Below are positions 7,495-16,043 of a stretch of DNA of 64,000 nucleotides, in pieces. Below the pieces are notes generated by a model, which saw only the letters and a list, made by a program, of their open reading frames with translations, did no database searches and was not told the DNA's origin. Position 1 is the stretch's first letter, and the number at the start of each line of letters is the position of its first letter. A program made the position numbers and the translations under genes. Source of the stretch: Clostridioides sp. ES-S-0054-01 (GTDB taxonomy: Bacteria > Bacillota > Clostridia > Peptostreptococcales > Peptostreptococcaceae); assembly GCA_021561035.1 (NCBI GenBank), contig CP067346.1, positions 1,395,001 to 1,459,000 on the forward strand, given 5' to 3'.

Positions 7495-9414
7495 TTATTT
7501 ATTATTAGCTATTTCATCAGCTAAGTTATTTAGATATTCCCATCTTTCATATTTATATTCAAGTTCTTTTTCTAGCTTCGATTTCTCATCCAAAATTTCT
7601 TGAAGTTTAGTAAAGTCGGTTGCAAATTTTGAAGTACTTTCCTCAAGTGTTGAAATTTTAGATTCAAGTTTTTCTATGTCGGAGTCAATATTCTCAAACT
7701 CTCTTTGTTCATTATATGAAAACTTAAGTTTTTTATCATTTTTAGGTTTTTCTTTTTTTGAGATAGTGGAGTCATATTTTTTAACTGATTCCTTTTTAGA
7801 TTCTTCAAACTCAATTCCTTGAACCTCTCTATAAATAAGATAATCACTGTAATTACCTGTATAGATATGAATTTTTCCATTGCCTTCATATGCAAATATT
7901 TTATTACAAATTCTATCTAAGAAATATCTATCATGTGATACTGTAACTACCACACCTCTAAATTCGTCGAGATATTCTTCTAATATTTTAAGCGTTTCAA
8001 TATCTAAATCATTTGTAGGCTCATCAAGAAGAAGTACATTAGGAGCCAGCATAAGGATTCTAAGAAGATGTAATCTTCTTCTTTCACCACCAGATAATTT
8101 TCCTATCAGAGTATACTGCATAGTACCATTAAAAAGAAATCTTTCACACATTTGAGAAGCTGTAATTCTAGTTCCATCTGATGTTTCTATATAGTCACTA
8201 GCTTCTTTTACATAGTCTATAGCTCTCATATTAATATCCATATGAGAGTCATCTTGGGAAAAACAACCTATTTTAACAGTTTCTCCAATTGAAATATATC
8301 CACTATCAGGTTCTATTTTTCCATCAATTATGTTTATAAGTGTTGATTTACCCATACCATTTTTACCTATTATACCAATTCTATCTGTACGAGCTAAGGT
8401 ATATTCTAAATTATCTATAACAGTATTTCCTTCAAATGATTTGGATACATTGTGTATTTCTATTATTTTATTTCCAAGTCTACTTGATGCAACGGATATA
8501 TCGAGATTTTCATTAGGTTTGAAAGCTTCTCTATTTATTAGTTCATCAAATCTTTGTAAACGAGCTTTTTGTTTTGTACTACGAGCTTGAGCTCCTCGTC
8601 TAACCCAAGCAAGTTCTGTTCTAATTAAGTTTTGTCGTTTATCTTCAATACTTGCTTCTAATGAAAGTCTTTCCATTTTCTTTTCTAAAAATATTGAATA
8701 ATTACCATCATAACTAAATAATCTGCCTTTATCCAGTTCAATAATTCTATTTGTAACACGGTCTAAAAAATATCTATCATGAGTTATCATAAGCAATGAA
8801 CCTTTTCTTGAATTAAGATATTCTTCAAGCCAATCTATAGTATCATTATCCAAGTGGTTTGTAGGTTCATCTAGTATTAAAAGCTCACAAGGTGTAATAA
8901 GAGCTGATGCTAAAGAAACTCTTTTTCTTTGTCCACCAGAAAGTTCTTCTATTTTTTGATTGAAGTCATTTATACCAAGCTTTGTAAGCACTGATTTAGC
9001 TTCACTTTCTAAATCCCAAAGGTTTAAGGCATCTATTCTTTCGTGTATTGATAATAATTTTTTATTTAATTCATCTGTAAAGTTTGAATTAAGTTTTTCT
9101 AGAATTTCTTGATATTCACCAAGTAGCTTTAATTCTTCTGAAGTCCCATTAAATACTTGTTCAAGTACAGTTGAATTTTCATTATAAGTTGGGTTTTGAG
9201 GTAGATATTCTATTCTAATACCATTAGTTTTTATTATATTACCAGTTTCGCTTTCCTCAACTCCTGCAATAATTTTAAGCAAAGTAGATTTACCAGTACC
9301 ATTTACACCAATAAGTCCTATTTTTTCACCTTCATTTATTCCAAGAGATATATTTTCAAGTAATTTTTTTTCAGAATAACTTTTACTTATGTTTTCCAAT
9401 GTCATTAAATTCAT
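7495..9414 (-). CDS. uup: ABC-F ATPase, Uup type
   Basis: A soluble 639-residue protein with two ABC domains and no membrane segments, the ABC-F architecture of ribosome-associated ATPases. Domain 1 has Walker A GVNGTGKST, signature LSGGQRKR and Walker B LLILDEPTNHLD. An interdomain charged linker follows. Domain 2 has GKNGMGKST, LSGGERRR and VLLLDEPTNDLD. The C-terminal 100 residues form a Lys/Glu-rich coiled coil typical of the Uup branch. Such proteins resolve stalled ribosomes. Resistance-type ABC-F proteins lack this coiled coil, so a housekeeping role is likelier. The start at 9414 has AAAGGTG 7 bases upstream; the longer ORF reaches 9483 without a ribosome binding site. It follows the M15 peptidase by 25 bases. 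Confidence 0.85.
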   Translation of the reverse strand: MNLMTLENISKSYSEKKLLENISLGINEGEKIGLIGVNGTGKSTLLKIIAGVEESETGNIIKTNGIRIEYLPQNPTYNENSTVLEQVFNGTSEELKLLGEYQEILEKLNSNFTDELNKKLLSIHERIDALNLWDLESEAKSVLTKLGINDFNQKIEELSGGQRKRVSLASALITPCELLILDEPTNHLDNDTIDWLEEYLNSRKGSLLMITHDRYFLDRVTNRIIELDKGRLFSYDGNYSIFLEKKMERLSLEASIEDKRQNLIRTELAWVRRGAQARSTKQKARLQRFDELINREAFKPNENLDISVASSRLGNKIIEIHNVSKSFEGNTVIDNLEYTLARTDRIGIIGKNGMGKSTLINIIDGKIEPDSGYISIGETVKIGCFSQDDSHMDINMRAIDYVKEASDYIETSDGTRITASQMCERFLFNGTMQYTLIGKLSGGERRRLHLLRILMLAPNVLLLDEPTNDLDIETLKILEEYLDEFRGVVVTVSHDRYFLDRICNKIFAYEGNGKIHIYTGNYSDYLIYREVQGIEFEESKKESVKKYDSTISKKEKPKNDKKLKFSYNEQREFENIDSDIEKLESKISTLEESTSKFATDFTKLQEILDEKSKLEKELEYKYERWEYLNNLADEIANNK

Positions 9415-9439
9415 ATAATTCACCTTTATTTCTAATCTA

Positions 9440-10222
9440 TTATTTTTCAAAATGTTGATAATCTGGGTTTTTCCAATATCCACCCCAACTCCAACCTCTG
9501 CCTACAAAAGCATTATAACAATCATCACCTTTTTTTATCATTCCAAATTTTACAGTAGACCTATCAGCATAGACTGTACTTACTTTAGGGCTAACATTAT
9601 CTCCAGAAACTTGAGGATTTTGTAATGGATTTATATCTATAGCACGTCCTTTACCATGATTTGAAACTACATTTGTACCAGCTATAGTTCTATAACAAAA
9701 TGATGAGGTATTATTATCAGACATAGATTTTTCATCTACAGCATCATAATCATCTATTAGCTTGATTTTTTCAATTGGATATTTTTTTTCGTATAATTCT
9801 TTAAAAATATCCACGACTTCTGGAGCCAGTTCACTGTCTACTATCATTTCTCCTTGATGAGTTTTTTCATCAAATCCATAGTATGTAAGTTTCAAATAAG
9901 ATAGACTATCAAAGCTTATAGGTTCATCAGAAGGCATAGATTTACCAATCATTTTATTTTTTATATTATCTGGTATTGAAGAATATGAAAAAGTTGGTTT
10001 AATATTGTTATCTTCCTGTTTTTTAATAGAGCTTTGATTATTTTTAGAATCATCTGTTGTATTATTTTTATTTTGCATAGTCTCTTGACTCTTTATATTA
10101 TCTTTTTTGTTGGAATTAGAGAAAAGTATCTCATATATAGATAATAAGGCAAGAAATAATACAGTTATTACAATTGTTAATTTTAATTTATTAATTTTTT
10201 TTCGTCTTGACTTTTTACTCAT
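9440..10222 (-). CDS. Membrane-anchored M15 (VanY/DAC-like) peptidase
   Basis: A 260-residue protein: basic N-terminus, one membrane segment at about 15-35, an Asn/Lys-rich linker, then a zinc peptidase domain. The M15 zinc signature is visible as SNHGKGRAIDIN (His and Asp ligands) and, at the C-terminus, GWSWGGYW with DYQHFEK (third ligand His). The family cleaves D-Ala-D-Ala or L-Ala-D-Glu bonds in peptidoglycan. The subfamily with the GGxW motif resembles M15C endolysin-like enzymes, so carboxypeptidase or endopeptidase activity is open. GGGGGAT precedes the chosen ATG. Probably co-transcribed with uup. Confidence 0.8.
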   Translation of the reverse strand: MSKKSRRKKINKLKLTIVITVLFLALLSIYEILFSNSNKKDNIKSQETMQNKNNTTDDSKNNQSSIKKQEDNNIKPTFSYSSIPDNIKNKMIGKSMPSDEPISFDSLSYLKLTYYGFDEKTHQGEMIVDSELAPEVVDIFKELYEKKYPIEKIKLIDDYDAVDEKSMSDNNTSSFCYRTIAGTNVVSNHGKGRAIDINPLQNPQVSGDNVSPKVSTVYADRSTVKFGMIKKGDDCYNAFVGRGWSWGGYWKNPDYQHFEK

Positions 10223-10280
10223 ATTATCCCCCAGTATTAGATTCATATAAACTATATATATTATACCTCATAAAAATAAA

Positions 10281-10308
10281 CTAGGCTAACAATATTTAGT
10301 TAACCTAG
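10281..10308 (-). terminator. Terminator of the ddl-mocR operon
   Basis: Stem CTAGGTTAAC / GTTAGCCTAG with one G-U pair on the minus strand, followed by TTTATTTTT. It overlaps the stop codon of the MocR gene. Confidence 0.75.
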
Positions 10309-11753
10309 AAGATTTCATTTATAGTTTCTCCAATTATTTTTATTCCATTTTCAATGTCTTCAAAAGATAACCTAGAAAATCCAAGTCTTAAAGTGTCAGA
10401 GCCAGAGTTATCTGTAAAAAATAAATCTCCAGGCATAAATATAACATTTTTTTCATAACATTTTTCTAATAGAGCTCTAGTATCTATATTTTTTAGTTTT
10501 ATAAATATATGCAAACCACCATCACCCAAGATGTATTCTGTTTTTATATATTTTTTTACACATTCATATGCAAAGTTGAATTTGTCTCCATAGAACTTAC
10601 GTATTTTTTTTACGTATTTTTCAAAACCACCATTACTCAAGTAATCAAATAGAATTCCCTGGTCCAAAAAGGATACATGTATGTTTCTACACCTTTTCAC
10701 ACTTTCCAATTTATCTATTACTTTTTTATCTGCAAATATCCATCCAATTCTCATTCCAGGAAATAAAATCTTTGAAAAACTACCGATATATACAACACCA
10801 TTATTCATATTATCAAGAGAACAGATAGGAAATATATGAGAACTATTGTAGAGTAATTCTTCATTAAATCCATCTTCTATAATTGCTATGTTATGTTTTT
10901 TCATAAGATTATAGAATTTGTATCTATTTTCAGGAGTCATTACGATACCTGTGGGATTGTGATAAGAGGGTGTAATATATGCAAACTTTATTTTATTTTT
11001 GTACTTAATTAAACGGTCTTCTAACATATTGAAATCCAAACCATCTTCATGTATATCTACACCTAAAATATTGAGATTATGTGATTTCATGATTTTTATA
11101 GCAGTATTATGAGTAGGATTTTCACATATTATGTAATCTTTTTCTTGGGTAAAAGACGACATAATAATATCAAAGCCTTCTGTAAATCCATTTGTTATTA
11201 GTATATCTTTATTACTTATATCAACACCCTTGTTTGTCATATATTCTAATAAATAATCAATAAGGGGCTTATAACCTTGTGCGTATCCATAGTTAAGTAA
11301 TTTATGACCTTCTAATGAGATTCTATTTAAAAAGGATTTTTTGAATTCTTCCATATCAAATAAATCTCCATCTGGAGAAATACTTTTAAAGGAAATTAAG
11401 TCAGAGCTCCAAGGGATTTCACTTTTTATAATATCTAATTCACTAGCTTTTTTAGAGTATGTATTCTCTAAATAATCCCAGTTTAATGACCATGTAGTAC
11501 TTGAAGGCTTATTATTTGATTTGACAAATGTACCTTTTCCTGAAATAGAGTAGATTAACCCTTCTGATTTTAATTCTTCATAAGTCAAAACTACAGAATT
11601 TCGGCTAACTTGTAAAAGCTGACTAAGCTCCCTTGTAGAAGGGAGCTTACTATTGTCTGAAACTAGTCCTTTTGATATCATATCACTTATATAATTTTTA
11701 ATTTGTATATAAATTGGTTCATTATCATTTAATTTTAGATTTGAAAATATCAA
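10305..11753 (-). CDS. MocR/GntR-family regulator with aminotransferase domain
   Basis: A 482-residue regulator of the MocR subfamily. Residues about 12-78 are a GntR winged helix-turn-helix (KLPSTRELSQLLQVSRNSVV). Residues about 115-482 are a fold-type I aminotransferase-like domain with Asn266-Pro, Asp293 and PLP lysine Lys328 in GSFSKILFPGMRIG. MocR proteins sense PLP adducts of amino acids. It lies 24 bases downstream of ddl on the same strand; DdlR-type MocR proteins in other Firmicutes respond to D-alanine and control ddl, so the same role is inferred here. The PLP lysine is intact, so PLP binding is expected. Confidence 0.85.
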   Translation of the reverse strand: MIFSNLKLNDNEPIYIQIKNYISDMISKGLVSDNSKLPSTRELSQLLQVSRNSVVLTYEELKSEGLIYSISGKGTFVKSNNKPSSTTWSLNWDYLENTYSKKASELDIIKSEIPWSSDLISFKSISPDGDLFDMEEFKKSFLNRISLEGHKLLNYGYAQGYKPLIDYLLEYMTNKGVDISNKDILITNGFTEGFDIIMSSFTQEKDYIICENPTHNTAIKIMKSHNLNILGVDIHEDGLDFNMLEDRLIKYKNKIKFAYITPSYHNPTGIVMTPENRYKFYNLMKKHNIAIIEDGFNEELLYNSSHIFPICSLDNMNNGVVYIGSFSKILFPGMRIGWIFADKKVIDKLESVKRCRNIHVSFLDQGILFDYLSNGGFEKYVKKIRKFYGDKFNFAYECVKKYIKTEYILGDGGLHIFIKLKNIDTRALLEKCYEKNVIFMPGDLFFTDNSGSDTLRLGFSRLSFEDIENGIKIIGETINEIF

Positions 11754-11776
11754 ATTACCACCTCAAATTATTTCAT

Positions 11777-12676
11777 CTAATTTAAAGAGTATTCTATAAG
11801 TTTATCTAATAGTTCACTGTACTTAATACCTCTAGCAGCAGCACTTCTAGGAATTAAACTAGTTTGAGTCATTCCCGGAAGAGTATTTAGTTCAAGAACA
11901 TATGGAATACCTTCACTTATAATCATATCAACTCTTACATATGCTTTGCAATTAAAAATTTTCCAACAAGTCTCAGAAATTTCATTTACTCTTTTTTGAA
12001 GTTCTTCATCTAAATAAACAACTTCTTCTTTTGCTCCTTTTTCAACAGAGTATTTAGCTTCATAATCAAAGAAACCTGAATCAGATTTTATAGATACTGT
12101 AGGGAATACTTCTCCATTTAGTATGAATGAAGTATATTCTCCACCTGGTATATATTTTTCAATCATTACAAATTCATCAACTTCCAGACCTTTGCGAACT
12201 GCTTTTTCAACTTCATCTTTAGAATGAATAAAAAATGTGGCTACACTTGAACCTCCTGAGTTTGGTTTTATAAATACTGGATATCCTATATTATCTATTT
12301 CATCATAGTCTATTTCATCAACTGATTTTACTAAAATCCATGGGGCAGTAGGTAAATTTGAATCTCTAAGCATTTTTTTAGTTATATTTTTATCCATACA
12401 CATTCCACTGCAAAGAGGTCCACATCCAGAATATGGTATATCCATAGTTTCAAGTATTGATTGTATACATCCATCTTCACCAAACTTTCCGTGTAAAGCA
12501 AGTATTGCAAAATCTACATCTTCTGGTATCTTTGTAAATATATCTTTTTTATCGTCTATTATTACTTTTACAACGTCATATTTATTTTTATCAAGATTGT
12601 TATATATCTCTTTTCCTGAATTTAAAGAAACTTCTCTTTCTGATGATATGCCACCCATTATAACTGCTATTTTCAT
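11777..12676 (-). CDS. ddl: D-alanine--D-alanine ligase
   Basis: A 299-residue ATP-grasp enzyme that joins two D-alanines for the peptidoglycan stem peptide. Visible motifs: IMGGISSEREVSLNSG at the N-terminus, LALHGKFGEDG (ligand Glu and His region), KPNSGGSSVATF (ATP-binding loop), and VLELNTLPGMTQTSLIPRSA at the C-terminus (metal and phosphate site). Length is normal for the short DdlB class. AGGAG lies 8 bases before the ATG at 12676; the GTG at 12685 abuts the ribosome binding site and is rejected. First gene of a two-gene operon with a MocR regulator. Confidence 0.92.
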   Translation of the reverse strand: MKIAVIMGGISSEREVSLNSGKEIYNNLDKNKYDVVKVIIDDKKDIFTKIPEDVDFAILALHGKFGEDGCIQSILETMDIPYSGCGPLCSGMCMDKNITKKMLRDSNLPTAPWILVKSVDEIDYDEIDNIGYPVFIKPNSGGSSVATFFIHSKDEVEKAVRKGLEVDEFVMIEKYIPGGEYTSFILNGEVFPTVSIKSDSGFFDYEAKYSVEKGAKEEVVYLDEELQKRVNEISETCWKIFNCKAYVRVDMIISEGIPYVLELNTLPGMTQTSLIPRSAAARGIKYSELLDKLIEYSLN

Positions 12677-12753
12677 ATTATACACTCCTATTTTGATTTT
12701 TATTATTTTAAAGTAAATTTTTTATTTATATATTTAATTATATGAATTAACAG

Positions 12754-12782
12754 TTGACGATGAAAGTACCACTATATATGAA
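12754..12782 (+). promoter_or_regulatory. Candidate SigA promoter in the ddl-cinA intergenic region
   Basis: TTGACG, 17-base spacer, TATGAA. It points toward cinA, about 145 bases before its start, implying a long leader. Confidence 0.45.
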
Positions 12783-12890
12783 GTTTATATTATGTGTGGT
12801 TTTAAAATCATAATCTAGTTTAAAGATATATTTAAATGATTTTTTAACTTTATTTATGTTATTATTTTTGCTAAAATTATTGTTATGAAC

Positions 12891-12906
12891 TTAAGACTAG
12901 TCTTAA
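12891..12906. promoter_or_regulatory. Perfect 16-bp palindrome before cinA
   Basis: TTAAGACTAGTCTTAA lies 13 bases before the cinA ribosome binding site. It is a candidate operator or a small mRNA hairpin next to the ribosome binding site. No matching copy was noticed elsewhere in the window. Confidence 0.4.
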
Positions 12907-12933
12907 TGGCTATAAATCAAGGAGTGATAAATT

Positions 12934-14190
12934 TTGAAAGCAGAAGTAATAAGTGTAGGAACAGAAATACTATTAGGAGATATAGTGAATACAAATTCTC
13001 AATTTTTAGCTAAGGAACTTGCATCATTGGGTATAGAAGTATACCATCAGAGTACAGTTGGAGATAATAAGCAAAGGCTTTTAGAATGTTTTGGTGAGAG
13101 TCTAAAGAGAAGTGATTTAGTCATTACTACAGGTGGTCTTGGGCCAACTGGTGATGATATAACAAAAGAAACTGCTGCAGAATACTTTGGTCAGGAATTA
13201 GAATTACATAAACCATCATTAGAAGTTTTGGAATCTTTCTTCGTTAAAACAGGAAAAAAAATGGCTGAAAACAATATGAAACAAGTATACTTTCCCAAAG
13301 ATGCTATAGTACTAAAAAACAATAATGGTACAGCTCCAGGAGCAATTTTAAAGAAGGATGATAAAAGTATAATAGTATTGCCTGGACCTCCAAGAGAAAT
13401 GAAGGCTATGTTTAATGAGAGTGTCAAACCTTACTTACAGCAATTCACAAATGAAATGCTAGTCTCTAAAACTTTAAGATTATATGGAATCGGGGAGTCA
13501 AATCTAGAATTAGAAATTCTCGATATAATTAATGAACAAACCAATCCAACAGTTGCTTTGTATGCAAAAGAATTAGAAGTTACAATAAGAATAACTGCAA
13601 AGGCTGAAACTGAAGAAGAGGCTTTTAAGTTAATAAAACCAGTAGAAGAAAAAATAAAAAGTAGAGTTGGCAAATATATATATACTGAAGGAGACATTTC
13701 AGTATCTGAAGGAGAGACTGCATTAGAAGATGCTGTTTCAAAGCTTCTCGTAGAAAAAAATCTAACAATAGCAGTAGCTGAATCTTGTACTGGTGGTTTG
13801 GTTTCTTCATCTCTTATAAACTACCCTGGAATATCTTCTGTATTTCTTGAAGGTTGTGTAACATATTCTAATGATTCTAAAATGAAAAGGTTAAGGGTAA
13901 AAAGAGAAACTTTAGAAGAGTTTGGAGCAGTAAGTGAACAAACTGCAATAGAAATGGCTGAGGGCGTTGCTAAAGGGCTTAAAACCAATATAGGTATATC
14001 TACAACTGGAGTAGCTGGACCTGGAGGAGGGACTGAGGAAAAGCCTGTGGGATTGGTTTATACTGCAATATATATAAATGGAAAAACAATAGTAAAGAAA
14101 AATATATTTAATGGAGATAGAAGAAAGATAAGATTAAGAGCTACTAGAGATTTACTTAATGAATTGAGAATACAATTAGAAAAGCTTTAA
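12934..14190 (+). CDS. cinA: CinA: nucleotide pyrophosphatase-like plus NMN amidohydrolase
   Basis: A 418-residue two-domain protein. The N-terminal MoaB/MogA-like domain (about 1-170) has GTEILLGDIVNTNSQFLA and TTGGLGPTGDD at 66-76; in CinA it acts on ADP-ribose. The C-terminal PncC-like domain (about 260-418) has AESCTGG with catalytic Ser284 and TGVAGPGGG, and deamidates nicotinamide mononucleotide in pyridine nucleotide recycling. A KOW-like linker joins them. The start codon is TTG with AAGGAG 9 bases upstream. Full length. Confidence 0.92.
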   Translation: MKAEVISVGTEILLGDIVNTNSQFLAKELASLGIEVYHQSTVGDNKQRLLECFGESLKRSDLVITTGGLGPTGDDITKETAAEYFGQELELHKPSLEVLESFFVKTGKKMAENNMKQVYFPKDAIVLKNNNGTAPGAILKKDDKSIIVLPGPPREMKAMFNESVKPYLQQFTNEMLVSKTLRLYGIGESNLELEILDIINEQTNPTVALYAKELEVTIRITAKAETEEEAFKLIKPVEEKIKSRVGKYIYTEGDISVSEGETALEDAVSKLLVEKNLTIAVAESCTGGLVSSSLINYPGISSVFLEGCVTYSNDSKMKRLRVKRETLEEFGAVSEQTAIEMAEGVAKGLKTNIGISTTGVAGPGGGTEEKPVGLVYTAIYINGKTIVKKNIFNGDRRKIRLRATRDLLNELRIQLEKL

Positions 14191-14261
14191 GTTATTATGA
14201 TATTAGTTATATTTAAAGCACTAGTGTAAATATAAAATTATTTTTGGAGGGCTTTTAATTT

Positions 14262-15041
14262 ATGATAAAACATATATTTTGTGATTTAGATGGAACTCTA
14301 TATGAAAATGGAACTATAACAAAAGAGGATATATCAGCAATTGAAGAAGTAGAAAAAAAGGGAGTGCAGTTTAATGTAGCTACAGGTAGAATCTTTAAAC
14401 AAGCTCGTAATATTATCAAAGACAATTTAGATATGAATGGATATTATATATGTGAAAATGGTTCATTTATACATGATAAAGATTATAATGTGATTTTTAA
14501 AAGAACGATAGATGATAGTTTAGTGAAAAAAGTAATTGATAGATTTGAGTCAAGTGATGCACAATTGTATTTTAAATATAAGGGTGATGTAATTGTGGGC
14601 AGTGATACAACTGCTTTTAGACACTATTCTAGTGATTTTATAGTTGACCCTGATTTTGAGAAAAGAAGTAGTTTTGATAATCTTATAGGAAATATAGGGG
14701 TATGTTCTGAAAATTTAGAGGAGTTATCTAGGATAGAACTTTATCTGAAAAGTGAGTTTAGTGAAGTATTAGAGATATATTTTTCTGGAACATATACTTT
14801 AAATATAGTTCCTAAAAGTGTGTCAAAGAGGGGAAGTATAGAACATGTAATAAAAACTTTAAATGTAAGTCCAGATGAAGTTGCTACTATTGGGGATTCT
14901 CCAAATGATATTTGTATGTTAGAAGGGTTTAAATACAGTTTTGCCATGTCTAAAGCAAGGGAAGATGTAAAGCAAAGTGCAAATTATATAGTAGATAGTG
15001 TAAAAAATGCTATAGATGTTATAATGGAGATAAATAATTAA
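14262..15041 (+). CDS. HAD-superfamily Cof-type phosphatase
   Basis: A 259-residue HAD hydrolase of the Cof (IIB cap) class. Motif I is FCDLDGTLY with nucleophile Asp8 and acid Asp10; motif III lysine is in PKSVSKRGSIEHV; motif IV is IGDSPNDICML. The C2-type cap lies between about residues 85 and 185. The family dephosphorylates sugar phosphates, flavin or PLP-type substrates; specificity is unknown. TGGAGGGC precedes the ATG. It ends before a strong bidirectional terminator. Confidence 0.85.
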   Translation: MIKHIFCDLDGTLYENGTITKEDISAIEEVEKKGVQFNVATGRIFKQARNIIKDNLDMNGYYICENGSFIHDKDYNVIFKRTIDDSLVKKVIDRFESSDAQLYFKYKGDVIVGSDTTAFRHYSSDFIVDPDFEKRSSFDNLIGNIGVCSENLEELSRIELYLKSEFSEVLEIYFSGTYTLNIVPKSVSKRGSIEHVIKTLNVSPDEVATIGDSPNDICMLEGFKYSFAMSKAREDVKQSANYIVDSVKNAIDVIMEINN

Positions 15042-15110
15042 ATATAAGATTTGTATGGTTAATTAAAATTTAATAGATTATATTTTCGTATAAATCTATT
15101 AATTAGTCAA

Positions 15111-15156
15111 TTTTATAATATTTTCTTTATTTATTTTATAATATTTTCTTTATTTA
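15111..15156. repeat. Tandem 23-bp duplication
   Basis: Two identical adjacent 23-bp units at 15111-15133 and 15134-15156, each starting TTTTATAATATTTTC. It looks like a slippage or small tandem duplication between convergent genes, immediately before the 29-bp inverted repeat. Confidence 0.85.
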
Positions 15157-15163
15157 ATATAAA

Positions 15164-15224
15164 AAAATGACTGTCTTAGAGAATTATAAAATTATATTTT
15201 ATAATTCTCTAAGACAGTCATTTT
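15164..15224. terminator. Perfect 29-bp inverted repeat, bidirectional terminator
   Basis: Arms 15164-15192 and 15196-15224 are exact inverted copies around a 3-base loop (TAT). Each strand ends its stem in TTTT. It separates two convergent genes, so it most likely ends both transcripts. The perfect 29-bp stem is unusually long for a terminator. Confidence 0.85.
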
Positions 15225-15259
15225 GATTATACTCAATTATAAGTTTGAAAATTCTTAAG

Positions 15260-15844
15260 TTAACCGCAATTTGCTATATGATATGATTTTATTGTATTAG
15301 ATAAAATAGAGTCAAGTATATAATTTATGACACTATTGCAAGTGTAAGCTGAAAATTTTAAATCATTCATATAATCAGTTTTCTTTTTATAATCACTATA
15401 AAGTTTAGTAAAAAACTTTTCAAAGCTATTATTTATAGTACCACGTTTAATTTTAGATAAATCAACATCCTTTGCAAATGCTCCAAGTTCCCTTTCATAA
15501 GTAACATGTTTATTTAGGCTATGCTTAAATTCCCAGCGTTCACTGTGAGCTACACAGAAAAAATCACATAAAAAATGGCATATGACTCCTAGTTCCTGAC
15601 TAAGTCTACTTACTGAAAAGTATTTAGAAAGACTATCTATATTAAGACTACATAGGTAGTTTATCTTAGAAACAATCATATTAAATGATTCATCCAAATA
15701 ATGTTTTTTTAATTTATATTTAGAAAAAGCATCTGGCTTTATATTACCATATATAAAATTTTTTTCGCTTATAAAGAATGTTTTATTTTCATCTATATTA
15801 TTAAGTATTGATTTTGCCATAATAAAATGGGTATTCATTAACAT
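15260..15844 (-). CDS. Zinc-dependent phospholipase C-like protein
   Basis: A 194-residue all-helical protein resembling the zinc-dependent phospholipase C family (alpha-toxin N-domain fold). Candidate metal ligands follow the family order: early His6 and His in NTHFIMA, GNIKPDAF, KKHYLDE, ICHFLCDFFC and HSERWEFKHSLNKH. There is no signal peptide, unlike secreted phospholipases, so an intracellular or non-toxin role is inferred. AGGTG lies 5 bases before the ATG. Confidence 0.65.
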   Translation of the reverse strand: MLMNTHFIMAKSILNNIDENKTFFISEKNFIYGNIKPDAFSKYKLKKHYLDESFNMIVSKINYLCSLNIDSLSKYFSVSRLSQELGVICHFLCDFFCVAHSERWEFKHSLNKHVTYERELGAFAKDVDLSKIKRGTINNSFEKFFTKLYSDYKKKTDYMNDLKFSAYTCNSVINYILDSILSNTIKSYHIANCG

Positions 15845-16043
15845 ATTTACACCTCGTATAGTTTGTTAGACTTATTAAATATATTATTATGATATGATAT
15901 TTATGATAAAAGTTTAATGGTAAATATATGAAATTAAGTCAATCATATTTATTTAAATAATTTCAACCATATTCATAATACCAGTAAATGTCCAAATTTA
16001 CAATATGTAAATAGTGTTAAGTTTTTATTTATCAAATTTAAAA

